A stretch of 32,152 bases of DNA from Dimargaris cristalligena (lineage: Eukaryota; Kickxellomycota; Dimargaritomycetes; Dimargaritales; Dimargaritaceae): the NCBI GenBank assembly GCA_027576995.1, contig JANBQC010000314.1:1-32152 (forward strand), read 5' to 3'. The translations under genes were made by a program, and so were the position numbers. Numbering within the stretch: position 1 is the stretch's first letter; each line of letters begins with the position of its first letter. A model generated the notes under the pieces. That model was not told where the DNA came from. It worked only from the letters and a program-made list of their open reading frames with translations, and did no database searches. Of this stretch, positions 1 through 13,100 are shown piece after piece.

Positions 1-25
1 TATATATATATATATATATATATAT
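1..25. repeat. (TA)n microsatellite
   Basis: Pure TA dinucleotide run at the window edge; it may continue outside. Confidence 0.95.
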
Positions 26-949
26 GAAACCCGACCTACTTCCCCCTTCTAGCCAAAGGGGCACCACCCCATTTGCTGGCCGCCATCTCCCTTATTCTGA
101 TCCGTCGATAAACCCCACCGACACGTCTAGAGGAGACATCAAGTCCAGGACATGGCGTGATTCGCCCAATTAAACTATATACATCCTCACAAAGAATGCC
201 TACGGTGTTTCGAAAATATGAATCAGAGCTTAAAATCAATTGGGTATATTCCACTGTTTTGTAGCAACAGATGTCTCTCTAGAGACTTGGTTTTCTCCCA
301 CTTGTCATGTAGTATTCCAGTGAGTGGATCACACCAAACCTGACACGATGGACGTTATTGACATTGCGTCTATTCCCATTTGAGGAAGCGGCCATTGATT
401 CATCAGTGCACTCGTGACTGCAACGTTTGTAACGGCGGTTCTAGAATGAGTTTGTGGATTTTTGCTATTTCAAATAAACACTAATGAGTGATACATTACT
501 GTCGGGTTAACAATGGCGGAGTAATTGGGGGCATATGACTTAAATGGGGTGTTTGATTTTCCTGATTTGGGAATCAGGTACCCAGACCTTGCAATGTACA
601 ATGGTTTAGTATATTTTGGAGCACACCTGGATAAGGCAATTCACCCTGACTACCCATTATATTGCTTACAGTGTAATGGCCCAGTGAAGGCACTGACTTG
701 GCACCTATTTCCCATAGCGCCATTAGGTGTATGATTAATATCATCGTCACCTTTTAAATCCCGCAGTCCTTGGGTAACTCTAGAAGAAGTCACAAAACTA
801 GGGTGTAACAGAGGGGCTTTCTTAATTCAATGTGGCCCATCTCTAGAGACAACAGAGTTGCGAGTGTGTGTAGGAGACACCAACGATTGGATGGGGCGGC
901 TATTTTATCGGCCAGCTGACCCCTCCTCATCCCAGGTGAGTCCTATTCT

Positions 950-1006
950 GGGTGGTGCCAATCCACTTTAAGTGGACCAAAGAACCACCGGGGATTGGTC
1001 CACCCC
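950..1006. repeat. Nested inverted repeat / hairpin
   Basis: Arms GGGTGGTGCCAATCC (950-964) and GGATTGGTCCACCCC (992-1006) are nearly perfect reverse complements. A second palindrome, TCCACTT-T-AAGTGGA (962-976), overlaps the left arm and fills part of the loop. The structure sits about 35 bases upstream of repeat copy A and may be part of the same element. Confidence 0.6.
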
Positions 1007-1041
1007 CCGACACCACTATATGGGAGTAGTTCAAAAAGGCT

Positions 1042-1120
1042 GTATAACGAAAAATCCATTTGATGAGGCAAATACTACTGGTTGAAAATAAACATCCCAC
1101 CGATTTTCCCATACACATAT
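1042..1120. repeat. Dispersed repeat, copy A
   Basis: This 79-base segment aligns without gaps to 31947-32025 in the same orientation; by my hand count about 58 of 79 bases match. The best conserved part is GAAAAATCC followed by GATGAGG and AAATA-TACTG. Weaker similarity extends about 20 bases upstream (GGGAG...GTTCA...GGC). It does not correspond to any gene I can recognise and is probably an old interspersed element. Confidence 0.6.
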
Positions 1121-4100
1121 TGGTTAAAACCTTATACAACCAAGCTGAACTTCACTCATATGGTTGTCGGCATTCGGAATTGAATACCGCAGTGAATCAG
1201 GCTGCGCTCGTTTCATCGGGCGCCCGTTAAAAATGAGCTAATCAGCAACCCCAGCCCCAGCGCGGTGAACCAAGGTGGGGGGAATGGCCCTATTTACTAT
1301 GACCGGATTTGGCGAATATTTCTATAAACTGATATTCAGGATTTTCGAGGCCCGTGGTCTAGGATTTGAAGAGGATAGATGAAAAGCCTCATATAGGGTG
1401 GATAATGGCTACAGTCGGTCTAGTCGTGAAGGCGGACAAAGGGGTTATGGTAATGGTATTGGCAGCGCGATGACCCATACTTGAATAGTTTTGTCTGATC
1501 AGGCAGAGGGCGGCGTATTGGAAGTAGAGTGAAAAGTTGAGGAAGGGTCGAAGTCGTAGGGGTTCTCTAAGGGGCATTGGACTTTAGAATAAGGGTGGAA
1601 GTTTAGAATGAATTTTTGAGTTATCTCAATGTAACTACCCCCCAAAAATTGAAATTTAGAGTAACTTTTGCCATGCTTACGTTGAACCCCGCCTGGGCTA
1701 ATGGGGATGGTAATCGACACCCCTCCCCCATCAACTTTGGGGGATCTATGGAATAGGTATCCCCCAACCCTCCCCCACCCCCACTACTCTTCCATCAACG
1801 GTAAACCACCCCACTTGCTGGAAATCTATTACACCCCTCCCCCTCATCGGTAGGTTAGGTCCCCCATTAAGACTGCCTAAATTGGTCGATTTGATTCAGT
1901 GTTAGCGTACCATTCTTGGCATAATAATGGCCACTTCACTTCGCTACTGCGATTTTCCACCCTCCCCCAAAAAATAAATAAATTGAATGGGTTCGTCCCA
2001 GCCACGGAGAGCCTACCCTATTCCCCTCCCCTCTTGAAGGCTAGACATGTTTCAAGTGCCCTTATGCACTGGATCTAACCCCACTCCCCAGCCAACCACC
2101 CCCATCCGAATAGATTACAAATTTCAAAAAGAATTGGAGGGTGATGAAAACACTGTGTTGCGGAAAATTCCGGCAGTACATGGCTGGTGTTGGTTCAATA
2201 GTGACCGATGGCATATGGACTTGAGCACACTCACCCGACTGTCCCCTCGCTCGCACGCTTTACCTCCTATCTATCTCGTTCGAGGCCCATTGGCGTTGGG
2301 CAAACCCCCCCTCTCAAAAGAAATGGTCAAATGGGCCATGTAGTGAGGAGGTTCCCTGAACAGGCTCCTCTCTTCCCAAATCGAATCAAATATACCACCA
2401 CCACCATTACCATCATCACAATAATAATAGAATATAACAATCCTGAAACATAGGTGGTACGGAGACCAGGCCGCTAGGTAGGGACTACCGAGACTGTTCT
2501 CCTGCATGATAATTGCCCGTTTCGAAAATTCAGTCGAGGACTGAACCGATATATTGGCGGGTGTGAAGGTGAGGGAGTTGGAGTGTGTAGGGGGATTCTT
2601 TTTATATTTTACATTGAAGGGAATAAGGGGGAGATTCATTTGGGACCACTCAAATTTGAGACACGGGTTTACCTTTCGGATGCGGAACGAACAGATCTTT
2701 ACTTCCCGTTGCCGACTGTTCCGTTAATGGGCTGGGTTGGGAGAATGGTGCACGTCAGCGTCCACCTGACCCTGTGTCCCTCCGCACGTTAATGCGAATG
2801 TGGGCGAGTTGCGCTAGGCATTACACTATAATTAGGTTGGTCACATGGAGTCGTGGCACCACGAGCGATGGCAAATTAACAATGGTCGGCTTTTTTCTTT
2901 TATTTTTGTCTTTTAATGGCAATGGCTGAAACTAGAGAAGAAAGTCACCGAGGAAAAGACATCACCGTCAAAGGGGAGGGAGGTCCTTAGTTAATACGGC
3001 TCTAATTAATGCCGGTTCTAAATTTATCGGAGCACTGTCGGGTAAACTCAAAAAGCCATGATGTAAGAAAGTATTACAAATGGCCTTGGCCACCATCCTG
3101 GGTCTTAAAAACATAGCCAATGGGTAAGCCTGTCACTCTTGGCATTGGCCAGGGCGACTCTCACCAGTTCTCTCCCTATGTAAATAGGGCGGTGTACTAG
3201 GCTAATCGGTTGACCCTTGATCTTGAACAAGGGACCTGCTTTTTTACCCGAGTATTATTGGTTAGATTGTGATTTTTTTGTTACGCTGGCCCCCCCTCTA
3301 CCCTCATTTTCAGCCGAATTAGCTTGATTAATATTAATACTTGCGAGAGGATTCGCCCGTTTAGCTCATCCCATAGTGGCCCAGCTGTCCGCGTGATCCG
3401 TTGATGCATCCTCTGCGGCACAGCCGAGTGAGCGGCATCTGAAACAATTAACGGCTTCCAGAGCCCAGTAGTATACTGCAGTTAGCAAGCGACACGATAC
3501 TGCCCCATTCGACGAAAAAGTAGAAGAAGAAGTGGTTTTAGCTAGCTTACCAGTTATGTTAAACTCACTGATACTGGCTGCAGCGCCAACAGCAGTAAAG
3601 ATGAGAGTTTATTAGCCACAGACCCTAACATTTGATTTCCACGGGGATTGTCCGATGCAGTCAACACAGCCCGCTGCCCGAGAACAAATTGCGTACCGCG
3701 GCACTGTCGCTCATTGCGGTTCTCTGCCTTGGTATCTTTTCTTTTTCTTGGAAATAAATACGAAGGTAAGGAGGGGAGGTGAGGGGGTGAAAAAAATAGA
3801 GAGGTTCCCACAGGCCTACCCAAACTGATAATATTACCAAGCGACCCGCTCTGGACATGATGATTTAGCCGCTGGCTTGATTTAGAAACTAGCACCATAA
3901 ACGATATACCCACAGAACAGGGGGAATGGGTCCTGACCTAATATTTCCGGTCCTCGCTTTGCGGGTACGCACCTCTGCCACCACCGCCCCTTACACCTTG
4001 CCGAGTGTGTTTCCCGCTCTACAGCTTACACAAACACACGCACCTAAACTTTTCTAATCTTCCTGATTATCGTTCCGAACAATTTGAATCACCGAGTGAA

Positions 4101-4920
4101 TGGTAGATTCCCTGGCCCCCTCGTCTAGCTTACCCGTTTGCAGCGAAGCCCCACTATTAAATCCTTCTATAATAGGTCGTTTACAGAAACTGGAATTCGG
4201 GAGGCTTATTCATTATATTAACTAACCGGTTTGGTGAATTGAATGGCGGATCAAATGTCTCCCCTATTCGGTCGCCTCTCCGGCCACCCTTCATCTGACG
4301 GCTTCCCAATTTACTAGCTTATGCTTGGGAAGTTGAGACGAAAGCTCATGCGGATCGGCCAATATCTATTTCCTGTAATAATACTCGATTATCTTACCAT
4401 CTTAATACGGCGGGAAATGCTGCACCATGCTAATAACTACATTGAAGCTGGTAATGACGACTTGGAAAGACCAGGGGAGATCTGGCAATCCGATACCGAT
4501 AGCCGAGACTCGTATGCCTAATATTCCACCCCTTCACTAAACAGCCCTCCCCCCTCCTTCACCCCGGTCAGTTAGATCAGACTAGGCGGTAGCATACCTT
4601 AATGCATTCTCCCGCAAAAACATGGCTGGCCCAAGGAGTTTAGATGGGTCATTTCACTTCACGCTAGGCCGACGCCGGGAACTCCACCCCTCTCCTCCCC
4701 ATATTGGCTCCAATTCGTTGTGCGTCGTACGTGCTGCATTATGCGCTCTAACTACCACTAGGGTACCATAAAAGCTAATACGGTTATATTGACTCCCAGG
4801 CGTCTACCGATGAGGATTTAGTATTATTAGTCCCAGAGAGATTCCGACGGCAACTGGCCAGGCGATAATAGTTGGTAGCGTCATTTATACGTATTTTCTC
4901 TTATATAGTTTTTTGCTACC

Positions 4921-4946
4921 TCACACACACACACTCTCTCTCTCCC
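4921..4946. repeat. (CA)n(CT)n compound microsatellite
   Basis: An alternating CA run passes directly into a CT run in gene-free DNA. Confidence 0.9.
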
Positions 4947-5470
4947 CTGATCCAATGTACGGCTGTCCGCATGTTTGTCTAGGGTCATTTAAAAAGAGTG
5001 AGCTTCTGCTGTATAATAATTAAAGGGATGCCAGGGAGGAAGCCAAGCGGGGAGTGGATGAACGAACGGAACGGCTAATTAAACCAAATACGCGGGGTGG
5101 TTGAGACCATTTGCATCCAGGACAACCGGCGGGCTGCTGCAGTTGTGTTAGCCGACCTCAAAGGACACGGGGTGGTGGACATGCCTTTTTAATATTGCAA
5201 TTTTCTTAGGTCAAGTTAATCAAGGTATTTCTCCCTTGAATTCACGGCCAACCTGCCCTCCCCATTTTTCTCCTGGAGGCTCATGTTGCGGGCTACCGTG
5301 GTAAACGGCATGGGGGGTCCCAGGGAACTAACAATTGCAGTGGTACCGACCTGGCCCGCCTCCCACCATTCTCAACCCAATGGACACACCGCCCCTTACC
5401 GAACGGTGGCGGAATGGGCTGGACTAAATTAGGGAAAATGACTCTAATCATTGCGTTATCGACCGAATCC

Positions 5471-5492
5471 ATATATATATATATATATATAT
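5471..5492. repeat. (AT)n microsatellite
   Basis: Eleven AT units in gene-free DNA. Confidence 0.95.
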
Positions 5493-7119
5493 TCAGAAAA
5501 TGGCAAGAACAGCTGAGGAGGTATGAAATTCAAAGAAGATAAGTAGTCGGATACGTGGCAGTCTAACTCTCCCTCCACTTCCCCATTTGGCCCATTTCAT
5601 TACGGCGGACCTGGTGATTTCATCTCAAGATTTCATAGTCGAGTCCCGTACCATACCATCCCACCAAGTCTTATCCGCTCTATAATATCCGCAACCCCTA
5701 TTTAGTCTTATGGAACTCCCGACCCATTATGGTACTACTATACCTATAGAGGTGGATGGTGACACCTTTCTTATAATTACCATTATAATTGTTTTGTAGC
5801 CCAAGTGGCCAAGCCCCACCTGCGCCTCGTATGCACCTTCCCCTCTTCCCGGATGCCTCTCTCTATATACACTCCCACTAGGCACTGCCAGCCGCCTTCC
5901 TGCCCTCCTGAGGCCCATCGCTTGGCTGGAATAATTTCGTACACTCACGGGGATAGTCCAGCAAACATGCCGGTTGCACAGCGCTTAATTAACGGCAGCT
6001 AAGTTTACCTTGACCTCAACCTCCTCCTTCTCGTCTTCCATCGCCCTTTCCCATTCCCCTGCCTCGAGGCTCCCTGTCTATATCCGCCTACTCCCCTCCC
6101 CACCACTCTGATCCGCGGTTTTGCTGGGGTTTCTCTCTAAACCATAATAATAAAGTACCTCATCTCCTCCCTCCCCGTTCTCCATCCTTCTCTTGTAATC
6201 GGCAACTACATAATCAATTATTTGGGCGAGTTGCCAAGGTCCAAGGTAAACCTGCCCCGTGAGGGGCAACCCTTGAGGTGATTTACGCACCATCATAACA
6301 AATCAGTAGGTCCTTCCAAACACAATGATACCATTAACGGTGAAGAGAATAGCTTGAATATACCTGGGACCTACCTACCTACCCACCTGGTCCAATTAGC
6401 TGGCGGGATTCAGCGAACGAGTGTTGCTGGCGCATTCCTACTCTCTCTCTCTTTCTCCACCGCGGGTGGTCCTTGGCTTACCACACGCCAATGCAGACAA
6501 CAATAGGCGGGACTTCCCAATTATTAGGTAATTGTTACCTCCCCCTGTTCACTTAAGGTGTGTAACCACCCTACTTTAACTAATTCGGGTGGTTAACCAG
6601 ACCAGACCAGCCCAGCTCAGTAATGCAAATGCTACTATTAATCTCTCCCCCCATGTAGAATCGGGAAATGTACTACCATTCACAAGTGGCTTGTCTCGGT
6701 TAGATTACTTCTGAATGTACAACTAACCAATCCACCAATCGGCGATGATAATTAACAACAAGGAGGGGCGGTAAGTGCTATACACCGTCAGGCTGTAGGC
6801 GACTGGCAGTAATACGGAAAGGAATTCATAGAAATTCATAGAAATTAATGAAAAATAAAATAAACATATTCTACTTTAATATTCAATTATATACGCCCAT
6901 GTCTACATTCGGCTGAAATAGATCCAGTCGAGGGCTTGCGCAAGGTGTTCAATAACCCCCATATACGACAATAAAATGGTGAAGCCATGACAAAGGGACG
7001 AATGAGCGGCTGCCCCTGGATGAAACTAAACGACATGGGTTGGCAGAGGTGGGTTGGTTTAGTCGCATTCACGTTATCAGGCATGACTAATAATGAGCAG
7101 CTCGTTCCTTCCAATAAAT

Positions 7120-10100
7120 TCAGTTGCTCAATTGAATCTTATACGTCGCCAATTGGTCATTGGTGATTTCACTGGGACTTCCCATAAGCAAGTCGTGGCC
7201 CGACGAGGATTTCGGAAAGGCAATTACTTCCCGAATTGAGCTGGCCCCACAGAGAATTGATACCAGGCGATCTAAGCCTGGGGGCGTAGGAAAATACAAG
7301 GTGGATATAAACAATAAAAATATTCCATATAATAGTGTGAGTGGCGATACCCTCCCCCACGTCTCCTTTTCACTCCCTACCCTCTCCATTCAACTAAATA
7401 TTAGCCGATAGGGTTGGGTGGGAAAGGGGGGGAGGTAATATGATTCATGGCGTATTAAAAGAAATCATAATGGAAACACCCTGGTTATGGACCCTAGGCT
7501 GTATTAGGGCTGTGTACAACGGGTCGGCTTTCAATGGGGGCGACTACACACAATACCAATAGAGCCGCCAAAAGGAAAGAATCGCAAGGTATTTTTATCC
7601 CGAATGAGATTGTTCGAAACAATTTCCCCTCCCCGCCCTCATCAGTACCATTTACCCTTTATTGTAATGGGTGTAGTAGGATTTAAAGGGGGGTTTAGAT
7701 GCCAGCCTATCAGATGAGAGGGAGGAAACAATAGTGAATTATGGATGCTTTGCCTCTATGTATTATCCAGCCGGTTATACTCCACCATAGGACATTGTAA
7801 ACGCGACTCGACTTACCTAATGCAATGCCACCATGGGGTGGACATCCATGTTGGAAGGCATCAAGTAGATGCCGGAAGCGTCCACGCTGGATGGCAGGAA
7901 GCTGTACGAATGCATCCCGGGAAAAGCGAGCCGACAATATTAAGCATAATTGGTTTAGTTATGGGCAGAGCAATAACTGGGTAGCAGCATTCTAATGAAA
8001 GCCACTCTCGAGTCTCAACCCTGGTTATCTGTGGCCAGATTAACGAAAGGAATTAGACGCTGGACAAGGGGAGGTTTAGCACATAAGGATACATGGCTAT
8101 GGACTATGGATCCCAGTCAGCTGTGTAGTCATTAATGGGGAATAGAGAGGTGGAACCAAAGTCGGGGTTCGGATTTGGTGGAGAAAGGGGGGAGTGGGGC
8201 AAATGAAAAATACTGTATAGGGACAATCGAAATAGGCCATTTCAATATGAGAAAAATAGGGCCGTAAAAGGTCCGTGCTCAAATGAGCAGCGGTGGGCCT
8301 ATGCCCAATTTCACAGGTCGTAAAATACGAAACCGGATGAGGCTGACATAGGTTTTTAGAATTAATTGGGAAATATAACCAGAAAAAAAGTCAACCTCAG
8401 CCAGTATGTTTACAATAGTACATCAATCCCTTTAGAGGCCTGGATTCCAGACCTTAGTGGGCCAAATAACTATTACCCGTTATAGCTCAATGGAAACCCC
8501 ACAGACTTAAAGAGATGAGAAAATAATTCGAAAAAATTAATCAAACATAATCCCGAGTGAAAGGGAAAATGAGGGGCCAGGGCATTTCCAATTCAAATAT
8601 CTGATGACTGCCAGCGGCAGCTTGTCCAACAAATGAAACGAGGGGGACACACCAAGCGCGACAAGCAGCCCCGGAACGAAACAGGCTGGGAAAGCTCCGC
8701 TTCCTTGGACCCAGTCGTCGAGGAGCCTCCTAGTCTCCAAGTGGTCCCAGGCTCGGGCGACCAGCTGACCCAAATGGAGACAGCGAAAATGGGTCGAGGT
8801 TGGGCCTGTACCCACACCCTCCCACCTGTGCAGGGCATGACCTAAGGAGACCAATCCCAAAATATACCCTCAGAAGGTGTCTCACAATTACACCTTCTCC
8901 CCCCCCTTTTTTTGTCCCCTGGTTTGTTAAAACCGTACCCGCCAAACTCCGTTCCATCCTTAAAAGTACGGAGCCATAATGTTCGAATCGCTATAGGCCA
9001 AGTCCAGTTTCGATGAACAAGACAAGCGAGGGATTGGCCGGGATCCAGTCCCTAATATCTTTTACTGGTTAAGCGCATTTCTGCACCAGGTTAACCACCC
9101 CCTTTCTCCTGACCCTCTCACAATACACACTCCGGCCGACTGCACTTACCTTGAGAACGTGCTCTAAAATATAGGCCTGCAGCTCGGGCGAATGGATACG
9201 AATCGAGCCACCCGCAATCTCCATCCCATTTAGCACCAAGTCGTAGTGTTTGGCCCGTACTTTTTGGGGGGCCGTTTCCAAAAGGGGGAGGTCCTGGTTC
9301 ATTGGGGAAGTGAAGGGGTGGTGCGTCGATGCCAGGCGGTGCACCTGGCCCTGGTCATCCAATTCAGGCGTGAAGAGCGGGAAGGAATGGATCCAGGTGA
9401 AGGCTAGCTGTTGAGGGCTAATGGTCAAAAGGCCTATTTCAAATGTGAAGAATACAGGTTTTGTACAATAAAAAAAAATGGGTCACGTTTTAACCAAACG
9501 CATAAATAAATTCGCACACCATGGCGATTGCCCAAAGAGATCCAATACAACCCCGAAAATAACAGAGTTAATTCAAATACGATATATAAATATAAGAGTA
9601 AGCTAAGAAGAGGACTATGGAGGGTCATCTGATAGCACTTTATCGCAATATGCCAAAATCAATTAGTCCACAAATACGCGTCACAGCTATCCAATTAGGA
9701 ACGGTGCACAGAGGGCGGTGTATAATGCTCATCTCAATAGCGATTTGCGAGTTTGATTTTCGGTCAGCCGCACGGTTTCCCACCAACTAATATAGGCGCA
9801 AAAGTACGACAGTCAAAGTGGACCAAATATAAAGTGCCGTGGTGATAAGGCTGGCCTGAGCGCAACAGCCTAAGGGATGTCGCTGATATACCCGATCTTC
9901 CCACAGCCGAAGCCCGGGGGGAAAAAACTTACTTTTACTTTCTAGTACTTGCGCAGCAGCAATTCTTGCTCGACCAAGGGTGGTAAAATCGGGCTAGAAT
10001 TCGAAAAGGACGAGTATGATAGAGACATGGATCGAATTTAAATATGTAATATATATATATATATATAAGAAGGAGTTGTGGTTTGGTGCGGATAAAGTGA

Positions 10101-13100
10101 AGGCATTAAAGGAGGTGGACTAAAAAATAGGCAACAGCTGAATGTCAGAAAAGAAAGTGGTATGAATGAGAGGGTTAAATAATCATTGACTTACATTTCC
10201 CTGAGTGGACCGTTCGCTAATAGCTACCACATGCCCAGGCCCCAGCTTGGTAATATCAGAGAGTCGGGCATGATTCAAAGACGATGCGTACTTATCCAGT
10301 AGGGAAAATGAGGACACGCAATGCAAGCCCTCGTCACTGCATTTATACAGGCTATTTGCCTACGGTCCGAGGTATAGCCACGGTATATATATTTATAAAG
10401 AGACAAAAAGAAGCTAGTATTAGAAAACGTGGGTAGTTTAAAAACCATCTGTTCATTTTCCAAGATAATGAATTTACGTAAATTTGGTAAACACCTACCT
10501 GACTTTCATGGTTGGCCTCACTCTCTTTTAAGATTTGCTTGAGAGCATCGAGGTTTTTACGGGTAAATTGGCCCTGGTCGGGAATCACCAGGCACTCTAA
10601 CAACGTCGGTCGTTCTCGAGAGCCATCAGTGAAGTACCCTTCATCCAGTTGGCGGATCTGAAGAAAATTAACCAAAAATCAAATGAATAGGCCCGGCCAT
10701 CATTTAGTTAAAGCCTCCCACTGTCCATATTACAAACATTGCCTCCTATAACTATAAGCCTTGAGGATTCTGCCAATATAATACATCAAAGGAAACGATA
10801 AGAAGTGACAATGGCCTTGGTCACAAGCTATATAGTAATAATATAATATAATAAACAATGCGATCTCGCATACCTGGACTTACCTCCAGTCCGTATCGAA
10901 GATCCGGTTTGTCCGAGCCATACTGTTTAATAATAAAGACGTTGGAGTTGATAAGAAATGTAAATCCAATGAAATTTAAGTTTCTAGCCCGAAAAAATTA
11001 CTACCCCCAGTCCTTGTAGGTAGTCGTAACCAAAGAGAATTGTCGGTTAAGAAGTACATATTCGTACCTTGCTGATGGCGTCCTGGTAAGCCAGACGCGG
11101 AAGAGGGCCGCTGCTTAAGATATCCACCCCTTCCGTGGCTTGCCAGATACGTTGGACGGTAGTTTCGACCAACCCCATCACATCCTCCTCGTTGACAAAT
11201 GACATTTCAATATCGATCTAAATAAGGTGTAGGGTATACAATTATATATAGCAATACGATGCCTTTAGGTGAATATAGAAACCAGAGGTAACTTTACTTA
11301 AAGGGAGGTACATCGCCTTTTAATAGACAGTAGTGGTGTAACTAGTGTACCAACATCGCCATCGCATGAGTCCTAATGACCCCTGCCGTTTGTTGGGATA
11401 CATATAATCTCGGGATTAACAAAGATCATGAAACATAAGACTATAGTTAAATGTATTATTGATATTACCTGAGTAAACTCTGGCTGACGATCCGACCGCG
11501 AGTCTTCGTCACGGAAACAACGGGCAATTTGGAAATAGCGATCGGCGCCGCCGACCATAAGCAGTTGCTTAAACTAAATAGCGAGTAAGGATTATAGAGC
11601 AGGTCAAGCATGAATCAGATTAGTTGGGGAATTACCGGCCCAAGGCATGTTGAGAGAATATATGTTAAATCCGCCTAGTGCAACAGACTCTCCGTATATA
11701 AATGACTAAAGTATTTATCTACCTGCTGGGGACTTTGGGGCAGCGCGAAAAACCCATTTTTAGTACGGGTAGGTACAAGAAACTCTCGGGCCCCTTCGGG
11801 TGTAGATTTAAAAAGCATCGGTGTTTCAATCTCCAGAAAATTTTCTATCAGCGAAATTTAGGACAATTGAAAAAAATAAAACAAGGGCAAGATGGATTAA
11901 TAGGTTCGAGGTACATGTTGAATAATCAAATGCCTAAAGAAAACGCTTCAATGTATTAATAAACCAGTATAGTTAAATGTGACGATGGCCGATACATTAG
12001 TCGTATAACATCGCCCACTTACGGTACGGTACATACCTTCTTCAATTAGCAGTCTTCTAACTGTATGACATACGGTGGACCGCTTCTGTAGGTTCTGCTG
12101 TAATTGGGTTCTTCGTAAATCAAGATGGCGGTGTTTGAGACGGATTTCTTCCTTGGGCTATCAGGGAAATTAGTATTATACATATAAAAACCTGGTTACT
12201 AAGGCCAACTAATTGATCGATTGGGTAAAAAGAATAAATAAATAATCAAGTAATCTAGTCGGATTGGAACCGGGATCTATATCACCACGCCATATAGCTA
12301 GACTTACCAGGTCCTTAGAATCCTCGGGAGAAAAGGGCAGGTTAGAAGCGGCATTGAGTACTTGTACTTTTTGAGCAGTGACTTCGATTTCTCCGGTTGG
12401 CATTTGCTGGATAATTATTAGGGGTAGATAGAATCAGCAAGAAAATAAATAATGGTATTATCCTATGGGACGTCCTCTATTTAGCTCCACTTCAGGTCCA
12501 AGTACATAAACCCGATGCTTTTTGTACCAGTCTTCGGACTGAGATGGTACATTTCCTCTTATAATATAATCAAACAGTATCATTTCGCCTTACCTTTTTT
12601 ACCATGTCTTTAGGGCGAGGTGTGACCGTACCCTCGATGGCAACGACCGATTCGGGCGATAGATTAACGAGGGTTTGGAATTGCTGGGCCTCTGGCCCAT
12701 TAGCAGTGGCTGCTTCGGGCTTTTGATAAACCACTTGGGTTACCCCGAATCGATCACGGACTACTATGAAAAGCAGGTCCGCGCCCGCTTTCCTGGTGGT
12801 TTTTCAAAACACAATCAAAGTGTAGTCATTTGGTTTAGTAGTCCGACCCTTCGTGAAATAGGAATAAGGACATTACCTCCACCCAATGCCGAGGAGAGGT
12901 GTTGTAGGCAATATTTAGTAACGCCTAGATACTATATTGATGATCTTGAATAGTAAACACCTACCTGACTGACTGAACCCAGCCGCATAAGCCAACTTTT
13001 TGACCAAGGTGACTGGCCCGGAGATCCCCACAAGTATGGGTTCGACTCTGGAAATCTGGTGGGGTCGGATTAGGGGCATGGATTATTTGGCAGCATCGAT

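Larger units (their letters stand above)
26..2046. other. Gene-free stretch, left end
   Basis: No supported gene. Open frames are short, lack family motifs and show no third-position bias. It holds the hairpin and repeat copy A. The 1720-1860 part has many runs of four or more C, biased toward C on the plus strand. A 15-base word at 677-691 (TGGCCCAGTGAAGGC) recurs exactly at 29595-29609. Confidence 0.7.
2047..7119. other. Gene-free stretch before the synthetase gene
   Basis: About 5 kb with no recognisable gene on either strand; the longest frames (2271-2639 minus, 3554-3913 minus) have random-looking composition. It contains a CAC/ATC-rich tract at 2395-2430 and two microsatellites. Its right edge must hold the synthetase 3' UTR, but I see no clear polyadenylation signal. 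Confidence 0.65.

Noticed and set aside
525..734. Plus-strand 69-codon frame in the left spacer
   Set aside because: Short, isolated, with no third-position bias or recognised motif.
12240..12300. tRNA-like B box (GGTTCCAATCC on the minus strand) inside a synthetase intron
   Set aside because: The flanking bases do not pair as a T stem and no matching acceptor stem or A box is found.
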